This document shows, in pieces, positions 8,403 through 14,765 of a DNA stretch of 19,595 nucleotides (position 1 is its first letter; each line of letters starts with the position of its first letter). The position numbers were made by a program, and so were the translations under genes. Location of the stretch: NCBI GenBank assembly GCA_903911455.1, contig CAIWDQ010000312.1, positions 1 to 19,595 on the forward strand. Reading direction: 5' to 3'. Source of the stretch: an uncultured bacterium. Lineage in GTDB: Bacteria > Bacteroidota > Bacteroidia > Bacteroidales > JACABE01. Below the pieces are notes generated by a model. The model saw only the letters and a list, made by a program, of their open reading frames with translations, was not told the origin of the DNA and made no database searches.

Positions 8403-10022
8403 AAGTTATTGTTATTGGGAGACGAAGCTCTGGCACTTGGAGCAATAGATGCGGGGTTGTCGGGCATATATGCTTATCCGGGAACTCCATCAACCGAAAT
8501 AACCGAGTATGTACAACATTCGAAAGATGCAAAAGTTAAAGGGATCAGAAGCAACTGGTCTACTAACGAAAAAACTGCTATGGAAGCTGCTTTAGGTATG
8601 TCGTATGCCGGTAAACGAACTATGGTTTGCATGAAGCACGTTGGGCTTAACGTTGCAGCAGATCCATTCGTCAACTCCTCAATTACAGGAGCTAACGGAG
8701 GGATTATAATCGTTGCCGCTGATGATCCTTCTATGCATTCATCACAAAACGAACAAGATTCAAGGTTCTTTGGTAAGTTTGCATTAATGCCAATCCTTGA
8801 GCCTGTTAATCAACAGGAATGTTACGATATGGTACATTATGGTTTTGATCTTTCAGAAAGATATAAAGTGCCTGTATTGTTACGAATAACTACTCGTTTG
8901 GCTCATTCTAGAGCCGGCGTAGAACGCAGAGGTGTTCAAAGAGAGCAGAACAAGTTGGCACTCCCTACTAACTTGCGTCAATTCGTGTTGTTGCCTGCTA
9001 TAGCCCGTAAACAATACAAAACACTGTTAAACAATCAAATCTTCTTTAATAAAGAATCAGAAGAATCGGCTTTCAACATCTATTATGAAGGCGCTGATAA
9101 GAAATTAGGTATTATAACAACAGGTATCGCTTACAATTACTTGATGGAAAATTATCCTGATAGAGTTGTGCCTTATCCTGTATTGAAGATAGGCCAGTAT
9201 CCAATGCCTTACGCTCAGATTGAGAAGATTTGCAACGAGTGTGATGAGATTCTGGTACTTGAAGAAGGTGCTCCAATGGTTGAAGAAGCATTAAAAGGCT
9301 TCCTACACAGAGGTATTAAAGTTAAAGGAAGACTTGATGGCACTGTACCACGCGATGGTGAATTGAATCCAAATATTGTGGCTGCTGCTTTAGGGATGCC
9401 TGTAACTGAGGGTTCTGATATACCGGCAGTAGTTGTTAATCGTCCGCCAGTGTTGTGTTCCGGCTGTCCTCATACTGATTCTTATCTGGCGCTTAACGAA
9501 GCTTTGTCGAGCCTTGAGCCGGGCAGAGTGTTCTCTGATATAGGTTGTTATACTTTAGGTGCACTTAAGCCTTTGGAAGCCATCAATTCGTGTGTTGATA
9601 TGGGTGCTTCAATCACTATGGCTAAAGGTGCTGCTGATGCAGGTATGATTCCTGCCGTTGCCGTAATTGGTGATGGCACTTTTGCTCATTCTGGAATGAC
9701 TGGTTTATTGGATGCTGTTATTGATAAATCGCCTATCACTATTCTTATTTTAGACAATGATACTACGGGTATGACTGGTGGTCAGAATTCATCTGCTAAT
9801 GGCCGTATCGAAGCTATTTGTATTGGTTTAGGTGTTGAAGAAGAACACATCAAAGTTCTTAAACCAATTCGTAAATATCATGACGAGAATGTTCAGATCA
9901 TGAAAGAAGAGTTAGCTTATAATGGTGTTTCTGTGATCATTCCTCGTCGTGAGTGCATTGTAGCTATCGACAAAAGAATGAGAGAAAAAGCAAAGTTGAA
10001 AAGTATTGCTGAAAAAGCTTAA
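8394..10022 (+). CDS. iorA: Indolepyruvate:ferredoxin oxidoreductase alpha subunit, without ferredoxin domain
   Basis: This is the catalytic, thiamine-diphosphate-binding subunit of the enzyme that oxidatively decarboxylates indolepyruvate and other aryl-pyruvates to the aryl-acetyl-CoA, reducing ferredoxin, in fermentation of aromatic amino acids. It is cytosolic and 542 residues long. The N-terminal pyrimidine-binding domain opens with LLLGDEALALGAIDAG and AYPGTPSTEITEYV. The TPP-binding domain contains CSGCPH (355-360), SDIGCYTLGAL (381-391) and the GDG (426-428) to N455 magnesium motif. Archaeal homologues carry a C-terminal ferredoxin domain with two CxxCxxC clusters; here the protein ends soon after RRECIVAIDKR and has none. 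Two ATGs are adjacent (8394 and 8397), so the exact start is uncertain by one codon. iorB follows after 27 bp. Confidence 0.93.
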   Translation: MMQKLLLLGDEALALGAIDAGLSGIYAYPGTPSTEITEYVQHSKDAKVKGIRSNWSTNEKTAMEAALGMSYAGKRTMVCMKHVGLNVAADPFVNSSITGANGGIIIVAADDPSMHSSQNEQDSRFFGKFALMPILEPVNQQECYDMVHYGFDLSERYKVPVLLRITTRLAHSRAGVERRGVQREQNKLALPTNLRQFVLLPAIARKQYKTLLNNQIFFNKESEESAFNIYYEGADKKLGIITTGIAYNYLMENYPDRVVPYPVLKIGQYPMPYAQIEKICNECDEILVLEEGAPMVEEALKGFLHRGIKVKGRLDGTVPRDGELNPNIVAAALGMPVTEGSDIPAVVVNRPPVLCSGCPHTDSYLALNEALSSLEPGRVFSDIGCYTLGALKPLEAINSCVDMGASITMAKGAADAGMIPAVAVIGDGTFAHSGMTGLLDAVIDKSPITILILDNDTTGMTGGQNSSANGRIEAICIGLGVEEEHIKVLKPIRKYHDENVQIMKEELAYNGVSVIIPRRECIVAIDKRMREKAKLKSIAEKA

Positions 10023-10049
10023 TTTATTAATATTAATAGTGTAATTACA

Positions 10050-10631
10050 ATGAAAAAAGATATAATTCTTGCAGGTGTCGGTGGACAGGGTATACTTTCG
10101 ATGGCAGCTATTATAGGCACTGCGGCATTAGATATGGGCCTTCATCTTAAGCAATCAGAAGTTCACGGGATGTCGCAACGTGGTGGTGATGTTTCGTCGC
10201 ATCTTCGTATTTCTTCTGATGATATTGCTTCCGATCTTATCCCTGGTGGTAAGGCAGATATGGTGATTTCCATCGAACCTATGGAAGGTTTGAGATATCT
10301 TCCAATGCTTTCGAATAATGGTTGGTTGATTACTAATGATAAACCATATAATAATATTGCTAATTATCCTGATATCGAAGATATTTACGCAGAGATTAAC
10401 AAAACTCCACGCCATATTATGCTTAATGCCGAACTTATTGCTAAAGAAGCAGGTACTACCCGTGCTGCTAATGTGGTTATTCTGGGTGCTGCATCTTTGC
10501 ATTTAGGTATCGAATATGTTATGTATGAGAATGCTATCCGTACTATTTTTTCCCGCAAAGGGGATGCTATAGTTGATTTCAACTTAAAAGCACTTAGAGC
10601 CGGCAGAGATTATGCCGAAAAGAATTCATAA
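10050..10631 (+). CDS. iorB: Indolepyruvate:ferredoxin oxidoreductase beta (gamma-type) subunit
   Basis: This 193-residue partner of IorA corresponds to the gamma domain of pyruvate:ferredoxin oxidoreductases. It begins with the Rossmann-like AGVGGQG (8-14), followed by SEVHGMSQRGGDVSSHLRI, the signature of this subunit family. The length is typical, the ATG is a natural start, and the gene lies 27 bp behind iorA, so the two are surely one transcript. A strong hairpin terminator begins 28 bp after the stop. In many Bacteroidota a phenylacetate-CoA ligase gene accompanies iorAB; none is present in this window. The iron-sulfur clusters that would pass electrons to ferredoxin are not visible in either subunit. 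Confidence 0.93.
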   Translation: MKKDIILAGVGGQGILSMAAIIGTAALDMGLHLKQSEVHGMSQRGGDVSSHLRISSDDIASDLIPGGKADMVISIEPMEGLRYLPMLSNNGWLITNDKPYNNIANYPDIEDIYAEINKTPRHIMLNAELIAKEAGTTRAANVVILGAASLHLGIEYVMYENAIRTIFSRKGDAIVDFNLKALRAGRDYAEKNS

Positions 10632-10658
10632 AACTATGATCTTCCTATTATAAAAAAC

Positions 10659-10685
10659 AAAAGCCTGTTCATTGAGCAGGCTTTT
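10659..10685 (+). terminator. Bidirectional intrinsic terminator after iorAB
   Basis: AAAAGCCTGTTC (10659-10670) and GAGCAGGCTTTT (10674-10685) form a 12-bp stem (one G-U pair) around a 3-nt ATT loop, with an A-rich left flank and T-rich right flank. It sits between the convergent iorB and the small membrane protein gene and should terminate both. Confidence 0.9.
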
Positions 10686-10708
10686 CTTGTTTAAAGATGT
10701 TATATATA

Positions 10709-11173
10709 TTATTTCATTGCCTTGAGATTCAATGCGTAGAACGATACAAACACCGAAGATAATAATAATTCGCCTGTTGGAAATCCCTGTCCTTTTATAA
10801 AGTAAAACATCGACATAATAATTAATATCTGAGCAATTGTGTACACATGAAAGCCTTTCTTTACTTGATTCCACATCAATATAACACCTGTTAATGAGGC
10901 CATATTTATTAACAATCCAGTCACAAAAAATGCTCTGCCTGCTGCCATTGTTAGCTCCAGACTTTCTTTTACATTAGCGAACGATTTAGGTATTTCATTA
11001 TTCAGCAACATCGTATTAATCATATCATAAAACGCTGCATATACGAAGTTTGAGAGAATCATCATGCCGCCACCTATAAAAGAAAGGATGCACATTACTG
11101 TTAACTGTAATGGCCTTTTTGTTGGCAGGTTTTCAGCAGGTTGAGTGTCGTTATTTAAGTTCAGTTCGTCCAT
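10709..11173 (-). CDS. Small four-helix inner-membrane protein, function unknown
   Basis: The protein has 154 residues. An acidic, polar N-terminus (MDELNLNNDTQPAENLPTKR) is followed by four hydrophobic stretches near residues 22-48, 78-101, 107-127 and 134-151, so it should span the inner membrane four times with short loops. KRP before the first helix suggests a cytoplasmic N-terminus. I recognise no catalytic motif; Bacteroidota genomes contain many short proteins of this style. The ATG is supported by a promoter-like motif 26 bp upstream. It converges on iorB across the shared terminator and has no operon partner in the window. The real-gene call rests on length, coherent membrane topology and flanking signals. 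Confidence 0.75.
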   Translation of the reverse strand: MDELNLNNDTQPAENLPTKRPLQLTVMCILSFIGGGMMILSNFVYAAFYDMINTMLLNNEIPKSFANVKESLELTMAAGRAFFVTGLLINMASLTGVILMWNQVKKGFHVYTIAQILIIMSMFYFIKGQGFPTGELLLSSVFVSFYALNLKAMK

Positions 11174-11198
11174 GGATTTAAATATTATTAATGGTTTG

Positions 11199-11228
11199 CA
11201 AAATTAAGCAATTATTAAATCATATCAA
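11199..11228 (-). promoter_or_regulatory. Probable promoter of the four-helix membrane protein
   Basis: On the minus strand TAATTTTG (11199-11206) fits TAnnTTTG and TTG (11226-11228) lies 19 bp upstream, the normal spacing. The transcript would start near 11192, about 20 nt before the ATG. Confidence 0.5.
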
Positions 11229-11656
11229 CTATAAATTTATTTGCTTGGCGCGAATAATAAAACAAAACATAAGTATCACTCTAGTAGCACTAACGAAAAT
11301 AAATGTGCTGATTATCTTTTTTATGATGATTTTTAGTTTTATTATGTATAAATTTGCAACCTGTTAAATGAATGCAAGATTCTTTTTTATACTATTAAAT
11401 AGGATTGTAAAAAAGAAAATAGACGAGAGACGAAAAGGCAGAGGGGCGAAAAGCATCACTATATTTCTTTAATAACTACACTACAATTTAAATAATATTA
11501 ACAACTTTAATACACAAGTTGCATTGTTTTAATCGTTCATTGCAATTAAATGCCAATGTGTTGCGATACTTTCTCAAGTACAAGTGAGTTCGCAGAAGCA
11601 AGCAATCTGAAATGAATAGCAAGTTTAATAGTAAGCATGACAACTTATATAGAATT
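11229..11656. other. Non-coding gap ahead of the 21-bp array
   Basis: No gene is supported here. A plus-strand TAnnTTTG match (TAAATTTG, 11349-11356) has no visible downstream gene. A purine-rich run at 11421-11455 reads as loose heptamers (AGACGAG, AGACGAA, AAGGCAG, AGGGGCG), similar in style to the short heptamer repeats common in this phylum. The remainder is AT-rich with no structure I could identify. Confidence 0.5.
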
Positions 11657-11999
11657 GGAATCAACTTTTATATAATGGAAAACTACTTTAATAGATTGCA
11701 AAACTACTTTTACGGTTTGCAAAACTACTTTTACGGATTGCAAAACTACTTTTACGGATTGTAAAACTACTTTTACGGATTGTAAAACTACTTTTACGGA
11801 ATGGGAAACTACTTTTACGGATTGCAAAACTACTTTTACGGAATAGAAAACTACTTTTACAGAATGAAAAACTACTTTTACACATTTGTAAAATATTTAT
11901 ACAGAATAGGAAACTTCTTTTATAGTTTGCAAAAATACTTTTACAATTTGTAAAATTACTTTCATATATTTGAAAATCATCTTTAAGTAATAGAAAACA
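11657..11999. repeat. 21-bp tandem array, about 16 units, decaying at both ends
   Basis: Unit starts fall at 11698, 11719, 11740, 11761, 11782, 11803, 11824, 11845 and 11866 in a nine-unit core; more diverged units extend to about 11657 and 11999. The consensus is GCAAAACTACTTTTACGG plus three variable bases. Within each unit G(C/T)AAAA-CTAC-TTTTAC is a small quasi-palindrome. On the minus strand five units (starting near 11699, 11720, 11741, 11825 and 11930) read TAnnTTTG, the Bacteroidota -7 motif; other units miss it mainly at the final G. Twenty-one bp is two DNA turns, so all copies lie on one helical face. Five of six frames stay open through the core simply because the unit is a multiple of three; the resulting repetitive peptides are not counted as genes. 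Confidence 0.92.
11947..11972 (+). promoter_or_regulatory. Possible promoter of the 240-residue orphan, inside the array
   Basis: TATATTTG (11965-11972) fits TAnnTTTG and TTTG (11947-11950) lies 14 bp upstream, a short gap. It falls in the last, most diverged repeat units and would start transcription near 11979, about 50 nt before the ATG at 12028. If real, the array end has been recruited as a promoter. Confidence 0.35.
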
Positions 12000-12027
12000 A
12001 TTTGTTAAATAATTTAAATACATTTTA

Positions 12028-12750
12028 ATGTCACGTTACAAACCTAAGATATCTTGTGATTTTGCACGCTTTAATGCTGATATTACTACAACTAACTTTT
12101 ATCGGATGTTGCCCTGTCCACCACCGCTTGGATATTTTTATTGGCAAAGGCTCGAATTGACATCGGTTCAATTGCCTCAATGGCATGGCATTGAAACGAG
12201 ATGGAAGCCGCTTTATACTTTATATTGCAACAAAAAAACGACCCGTAAAACAGATGTTAAAGATCAATTAAAACTGATTATTAAGGAAAGTGTTGCATTA
12301 GATAGACCCGATTACCTTTACGACGGAATTGCAATTAATATAAATGCTATTATTACTGGTTTCGAAACATTTCGCATAATACGTGGTACTTCACTTGCCG
12401 CTACTTCTTATGCTCATACCCCAGCACTCGGAACCAAAGGAGTAGTTATTGTTTTAAAGAAAATGGGAATTCTTTATCATCAGTTGCTGGTAACTTCGCT
12501 CAATAAAAAGGGGAGAGGCAAAAAGGATGGCGTTAAAGAAATACTAGTTTATAAAGCAGATACAGCGCATAATGATCCCTCACCTGCTTTAAATCTATTT
12601 CAATATGTTGGAGAAGTTAGCAGAGGCTTGATAAAAGTTATTCATAATGATGACGAAATTAGCCAAAAAGCATGGTACTTTGCCCGTATTAAGAATTCGA
12701 GAGGCGAATTAGGAGTGCCAAGTGCTATTGTAGGCTATATTGTTGTGTAA
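12028..12750 (+). CDS. 240-residue orphan protein, possible Fn3-like C-terminus
   Basis: I do not recognise a named family. The N-terminus (MSRYKPKISCDFARFNADI) has no signal peptide or hydrophobic helix, so the product should be cytosolic or exported by other means. Residues 30-75 are rich in Pro, Trp and Tyr. The C-terminal part, WYFARIKNSRGELGVPSAIVGYIV, resembles the last strands of fibronectin type III-like domains (pattern WYxARxxNSRGExGPxS), a weak hint of a beta-sandwich. An in-frame TAA at 12010-12012 shows the reading frame does not extend into the array, so the ATG is the first possible start. A hairpin terminator begins 60 bp after the stop, which supports a single-gene unit. Codon use looks like that of its neighbours. 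Being directly downstream of the 21-bp array is its most notable property. Confidence 0.7.
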   Translation: MSRYKPKISCDFARFNADITTTNFYRMLPCPPPLGYFYWQRLELTSVQLPQWHGIETRWKPLYTLYCNKKTTRKTDVKDQLKLIIKESVALDRPDYLYDGIAININAIITGFETFRIIRGTSLAATSYAHTPALGTKGVVIVLKKMGILYHQLLVTSLNKKGRGKKDGVKEILVYKADTAHNDPSPALNLFQYVGEVSRGLIKVIHNDDEISQKAWYFARIKNSRGELGVPSAIVGYIVV

Positions 12751-12757
12751 AAATATG

Positions 12758-12799
12758 AAGTGCCTTAAGTGCCTAAAATACTTAAAGTGCCTAAAGTTA
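12758..12799. repeat. Short 9-bp tandem repeat
   Basis: AAGTGCCTT, AAGTGCCTA, AAATACTTA and AAGTGCCTA follow one another from 12758 to 12793, with a partial fifth unit AAGTTA. The array lies between the stop of the orphan gene and its terminator, so it would be transcribed in the 3' untranslated region. Confidence 0.8.
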
Positions 12800-12809
12800 T
12801 AAAAAGAAT

Positions 12810-12842
12810 AAAAAGCTCTATCATTAATCTGATGAGGTTTTT
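12810..12842 (+). terminator. Intrinsic terminator after the orphan gene
   Basis: AAAAAGCTC (12810-12818) pairs with GAGGTTTTT (12834-12842) with one G-G mismatch, and the stem continues inward as ATCA (12820-12823) with TGAT (12830-12833) after a bulged T. The loop is TTAATC and the right side ends in a T-run. Confidence 0.7.
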
Positions 12843-12864
12843 ATATTTTGATTGTTATTAATTA

Positions 12865-12891
12865 TTTGTTTTGAATTAAAATGTATATTTG
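12865..12891 (+). promoter_or_regulatory. Probable promoter of the beta-barrel protein gene
   Basis: TATATTTG (12884-12891) fits TAnnTTTG, with TTTG (12865-12868) 15 bp upstream. A start near 12898 gives a leader of about 90 nt. The motif lies just beyond the preceding terminator, as expected for an independent unit. Confidence 0.5.
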
Positions 12892-12986
12892 CAGAGTGAA
12901 TAAATTGACAAGGATTTTATAAAAATTATAAAATTTATAATGTATATAACGAGTTTCTCATAATCAATCAAATAAAATATTAGATC

Positions 12987-13751
12987 ATGAAAAGAAAGAT
13001 ACTATTCATTTTTATTTTTGTTGTAACTTTTGGATATAGTCATGCCCAGTATTTTGATGGTATAGGAGGTTCATTAGGAGTAAGAGCAAGTGAATTCTCA
13101 ATTGTTAATAAGCAAGGTGTAACAAATAATACGTCAGGATACTCCAGTTTATACTGTTTAGATTTAAATCTAAATAAAAGAATATTCAACAAAAAGTTTT
13201 ATTTAATTTCAGGAATTAATTTTTCGAGAGAACAGATTGATTTTAATCCTTTAATAAGAATTAATGAAATTGAGCAATTTAGCAGTATGTTTAATGACAC
13301 ATATAGTGTGTATGAATTCAGAATGTGGAATTATCAGATAGGTATTCCACTGAAGATTGGCTTTAATTTATATAAGGGTTGGAGACGTTATGCTCCTTTT
13401 TTTGTAATCCCTGGTGTTAATATAAATGCAGGTTTTGTAAATAATATTGTGTTAAACAAAACTTATAATGATGTTGTTTTATTACAAAACTATGGTAAGC
13501 CTAATGAAATTGAATATTATAACGAGTCAATAAATAAACAGGTAAGTGCTTATTATTTAAAAACAATAGCAAATTATTGTCTTGTGGGGCAAATAGGAGT
13601 TGACTTATTTGATAAAGGTAGAAATTTTGATTATGGCATTAGCCTTTCATATAATCATTATTTAACATCCCCTTTTTCGAATTTAGACATATCTACCAAG
13701 TATTCGATAGACATTAAAATATTTGTGATATTTAAATTAATAAACGACTAA
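12987..13751 (+). CDS. Outer-membrane beta-barrel protein (PorT/OMP_b-brl-like), function unknown
   Basis: This 254-residue protein begins with a clear Sec signal peptide (MKRKILFIFIFVVTFGYSHA, cleavage likely before Q21). The mature part alternates polar and aromatic or hydrophobic residues in short strands (for example KFYLISGINFSRE, WNYQIGIPLKIGFNLYKG, YAPFFVIPGVNIN, FDYGISLSYNHYLTSP) and ends with IDIKIFVIFKL, as expected for an eight- to ten-strand barrel in the outer membrane. The GIPLKIGF motif with following aromatic residues is typical of the Bacteroidota outer-membrane beta-barrel domain found in PorT-like proteins. No TonB box, plug domain or OmpA peptidoglycan-binding domain is present. 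It stands alone, with its own promoter. Its cargo or partner cannot be inferred from the neighbours. Confidence 0.75.
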   Translation: MKRKILFIFIFVVTFGYSHAQYFDGIGGSLGVRASEFSIVNKQGVTNNTSGYSSLYCLDLNLNKRIFNKKFYLISGINFSREQIDFNPLIRINEIEQFSSMFNDTYSVYEFRMWNYQIGIPLKIGFNLYKGWRRYAPFFVIPGVNINAGFVNNIVLNKTYNDVVLLQNYGKPNEIEYYNESINKQVSAYYLKTIANYCLVGQIGVDLFDKGRNFDYGISLSYNHYLTSPFSNLDISTKYSIDIKIFVIFKLIND

Positions 13752-14006
13752 ATTAATGCTATCAATTGGTTTTATAATTACATTAATATCTTAATAAGAT
13801 TAATTATTTTAATCATTGCCTTCGTTTTTGTAAAAGAAATAATATGATACGAGGTTTTTACTAGTTCACCTATAATATAACCATCATTCATTTGATGGGG
13901 GCTCTTCGGGCTTTTATAAAATATTATGATTCCCTTCTTCTCTTTTATATTATATGCTTGTCTTCACTTAATAATATAAAAATATACATCAAAAAACATA
14001 CAATGC
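13752..14006. other. Gap between the beta-barrel gene and rlpA
   Basis: No gene is supported. The gap holds the duplicated rlpA fragment (13793-13834) and a small hairpin, CCATCA-TTCATT-TGATGG (13881-13898), followed by a GC-rich GGGCTCTTCGGGC and TTTT (to 13914). These may serve as a weak terminator for the beta-barrel gene, but the stems are short. The rest is AT-rich without visible structure. Confidence 0.4.
13793..13834 (+). pseudogene. Decayed duplicate of the rlpA start and signal-peptide region
   Basis: Positions 13793-13834 match 14066-14106 at all but two bases plus one inserted base over 41-42 positions. The matched part of rlpA runs from the start codon through codon 13 of the signal peptide; it includes ATTGCCTTCGTTTTTGTAA, identical in both. 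In the upstream copy the ATG has become ATA and the insertion breaks the frame. Similarity stops sharply on both sides, so only this scrap is left. Chance is unlikely at this length, though part of the match is low-complexity AT. Confidence 0.6.
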
Positions 14007-14036
14007 TTTGATATATAATAATTATTTGTATCTTTG
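14007..14036 (+). promoter_or_regulatory. rlpA promoter
   Basis: TATCTTTG (14029-14036) fits TAnnTTTG, and TTTG (14007-14010) lies 18 bp upstream, near the usual spacing. The transcript would start around 14043. This rules out a TTG codon at 14034 as the start of rlpA and supports the ATG at 14067. Confidence 0.6.
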
Positions 14037-14066
14037 TATAAAATTTTAGGAACCAATAGTTATTTA

Positions 14067-14744
14067 ATGAGATTTATTATTTTAATAATTGCCTTCGTTT
14101 TTGTAAGCCAACTGTCTTATAGCCAGAAGAAACATGTATACAAAGCTAGGGCAACCTTCTATGGTAAAAAATTTACAAAAAGTAAAACCTATAGCGGCGA
14201 AAGATACAGCGCCATCAAATATACCGCCGCCCACCGTAGTTTCCCTCTGCAATCGCTTGTTAAAGTTACCAATACAAAGAATAACAAATCTGTAATTGTC
14301 CGTATCAACGACAGATTTAGACGAAAGAATGTTATAGATCTTTCGCTGATTGCAGCCCGTCAACTGGATATTATCCGTTCGGGTGTTGGCAATGTTACTT
14401 TACAGTTGTTAGATAGCAGTTACCTGGATATGTATCGTAATCAGAAGATTGACAGTAATCTTATCATTCCCGAAAACGATACAATACGAGATTCATTAAT
14501 TATAAAAGGATATCTAAATTATTATGTGAGGATTGCAAGTACTAAAATGAAAGTTACTGCTAAAAAGATTGTTAAGCAGGTTGCTGATGAATATGAACTA
14601 AAAGCTAAAATAAGCAAAGCAACCCACAAAAGGAAGCCTTTATATAAAGTAGTGAGCGGTCCGTATGCTACTAAGGAAGAGGCTGATGAAGTTCTGCACC
14701 GTATCCATAAACGTTTTAAGGATGCAGTAATTGTTGAAGACTGA
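14067..14744 (+). CDS. rlpA: RlpA-like septal lytic transglycosylase with SPOR domain
   Basis: This 225-residue exported protein is likely to act on peptidoglycan at the division site. RlpA of Pseudomonas is a lytic transglycosylase that cleaves glycan strands lacking peptide stems, and SPOR domains bind such strands. Residues 1-20 form a signal peptide without a lipobox cysteine, so it is probably periplasmic and not a lipoprotein. The double-psi beta-barrel spans about 25-115, with YSGERY (42-47, Glu45), TAAHRSFP (53-60, His56) and VRINDRF (78-84, Asp82), the expected acidic, His and Asp active-site residues, then VIDLS and AARQL. A SPOR domain fills 150-225 (NYYVRIAS, YKVVSGPYATKEEA). The frame continues upstream to a TTG at 14034, but that lies inside the promoter, and the ATG at 14067 directly precedes the signal peptide. 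It converges on the flavoprotein gene with a 21-bp gap. Confidence 0.88.
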   Translation: MRFIILIIAFVFVSQLSYSQKKHVYKARATFYGKKFTKSKTYSGERYSAIKYTAAHRSFPLQSLVKVTNTKNNKSVIVRINDRFRRKNVIDLSLIAARQLDIIRSGVGNVTLQLLDSSYLDMYRNQKIDSNLIIPENDTIRDSLIIKGYLNYYVRIASTKMKVTAKKIVKQVADEYELKAKISKATHKRKPLYKVVSGPYATKEEADEVLHRIHKRFKDAVIVED

Positions 14745-14765
14745 TTTATTAATGAATAATTTAGT

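Noticed and set aside
10155..10874. Minus-strand frames opposite iorB and overlapping the membrane protein gene
   Set aside because: They overlap clearly identified genes in other frames and cross the strong terminator at 10659-10685.
11657..11999. CRISPR array
   Set aside because: The units are direct 21-bp tandem copies with only three variable bases between conserved parts; there are no unique 30-40-bp spacers and no cas genes nearby.
11645..12023. Two overlapping minus-strand frames giving SVKVVLQ-type and RKSSFAI-type repeat peptides
   Set aside because: They are the by-product of a 21-bp unit that is a multiple of three and lacks stops in five frames. Overlapping frames cannot both be genes and no start signal favours either.
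14034..14066. Longer N-terminus for rlpA from TTG
   Set aside because: The TTG lies in the -7 promoter motif and the added residues precede a complete signal peptide; the ATG at 14067 is preferred.
12028..14744. A three-gene operon (orphan, beta-barrel protein, rlpA)
   Set aside because: The gaps are over 200 bp, a terminator follows the orphan gene, and each later gene has its own promoter motif.
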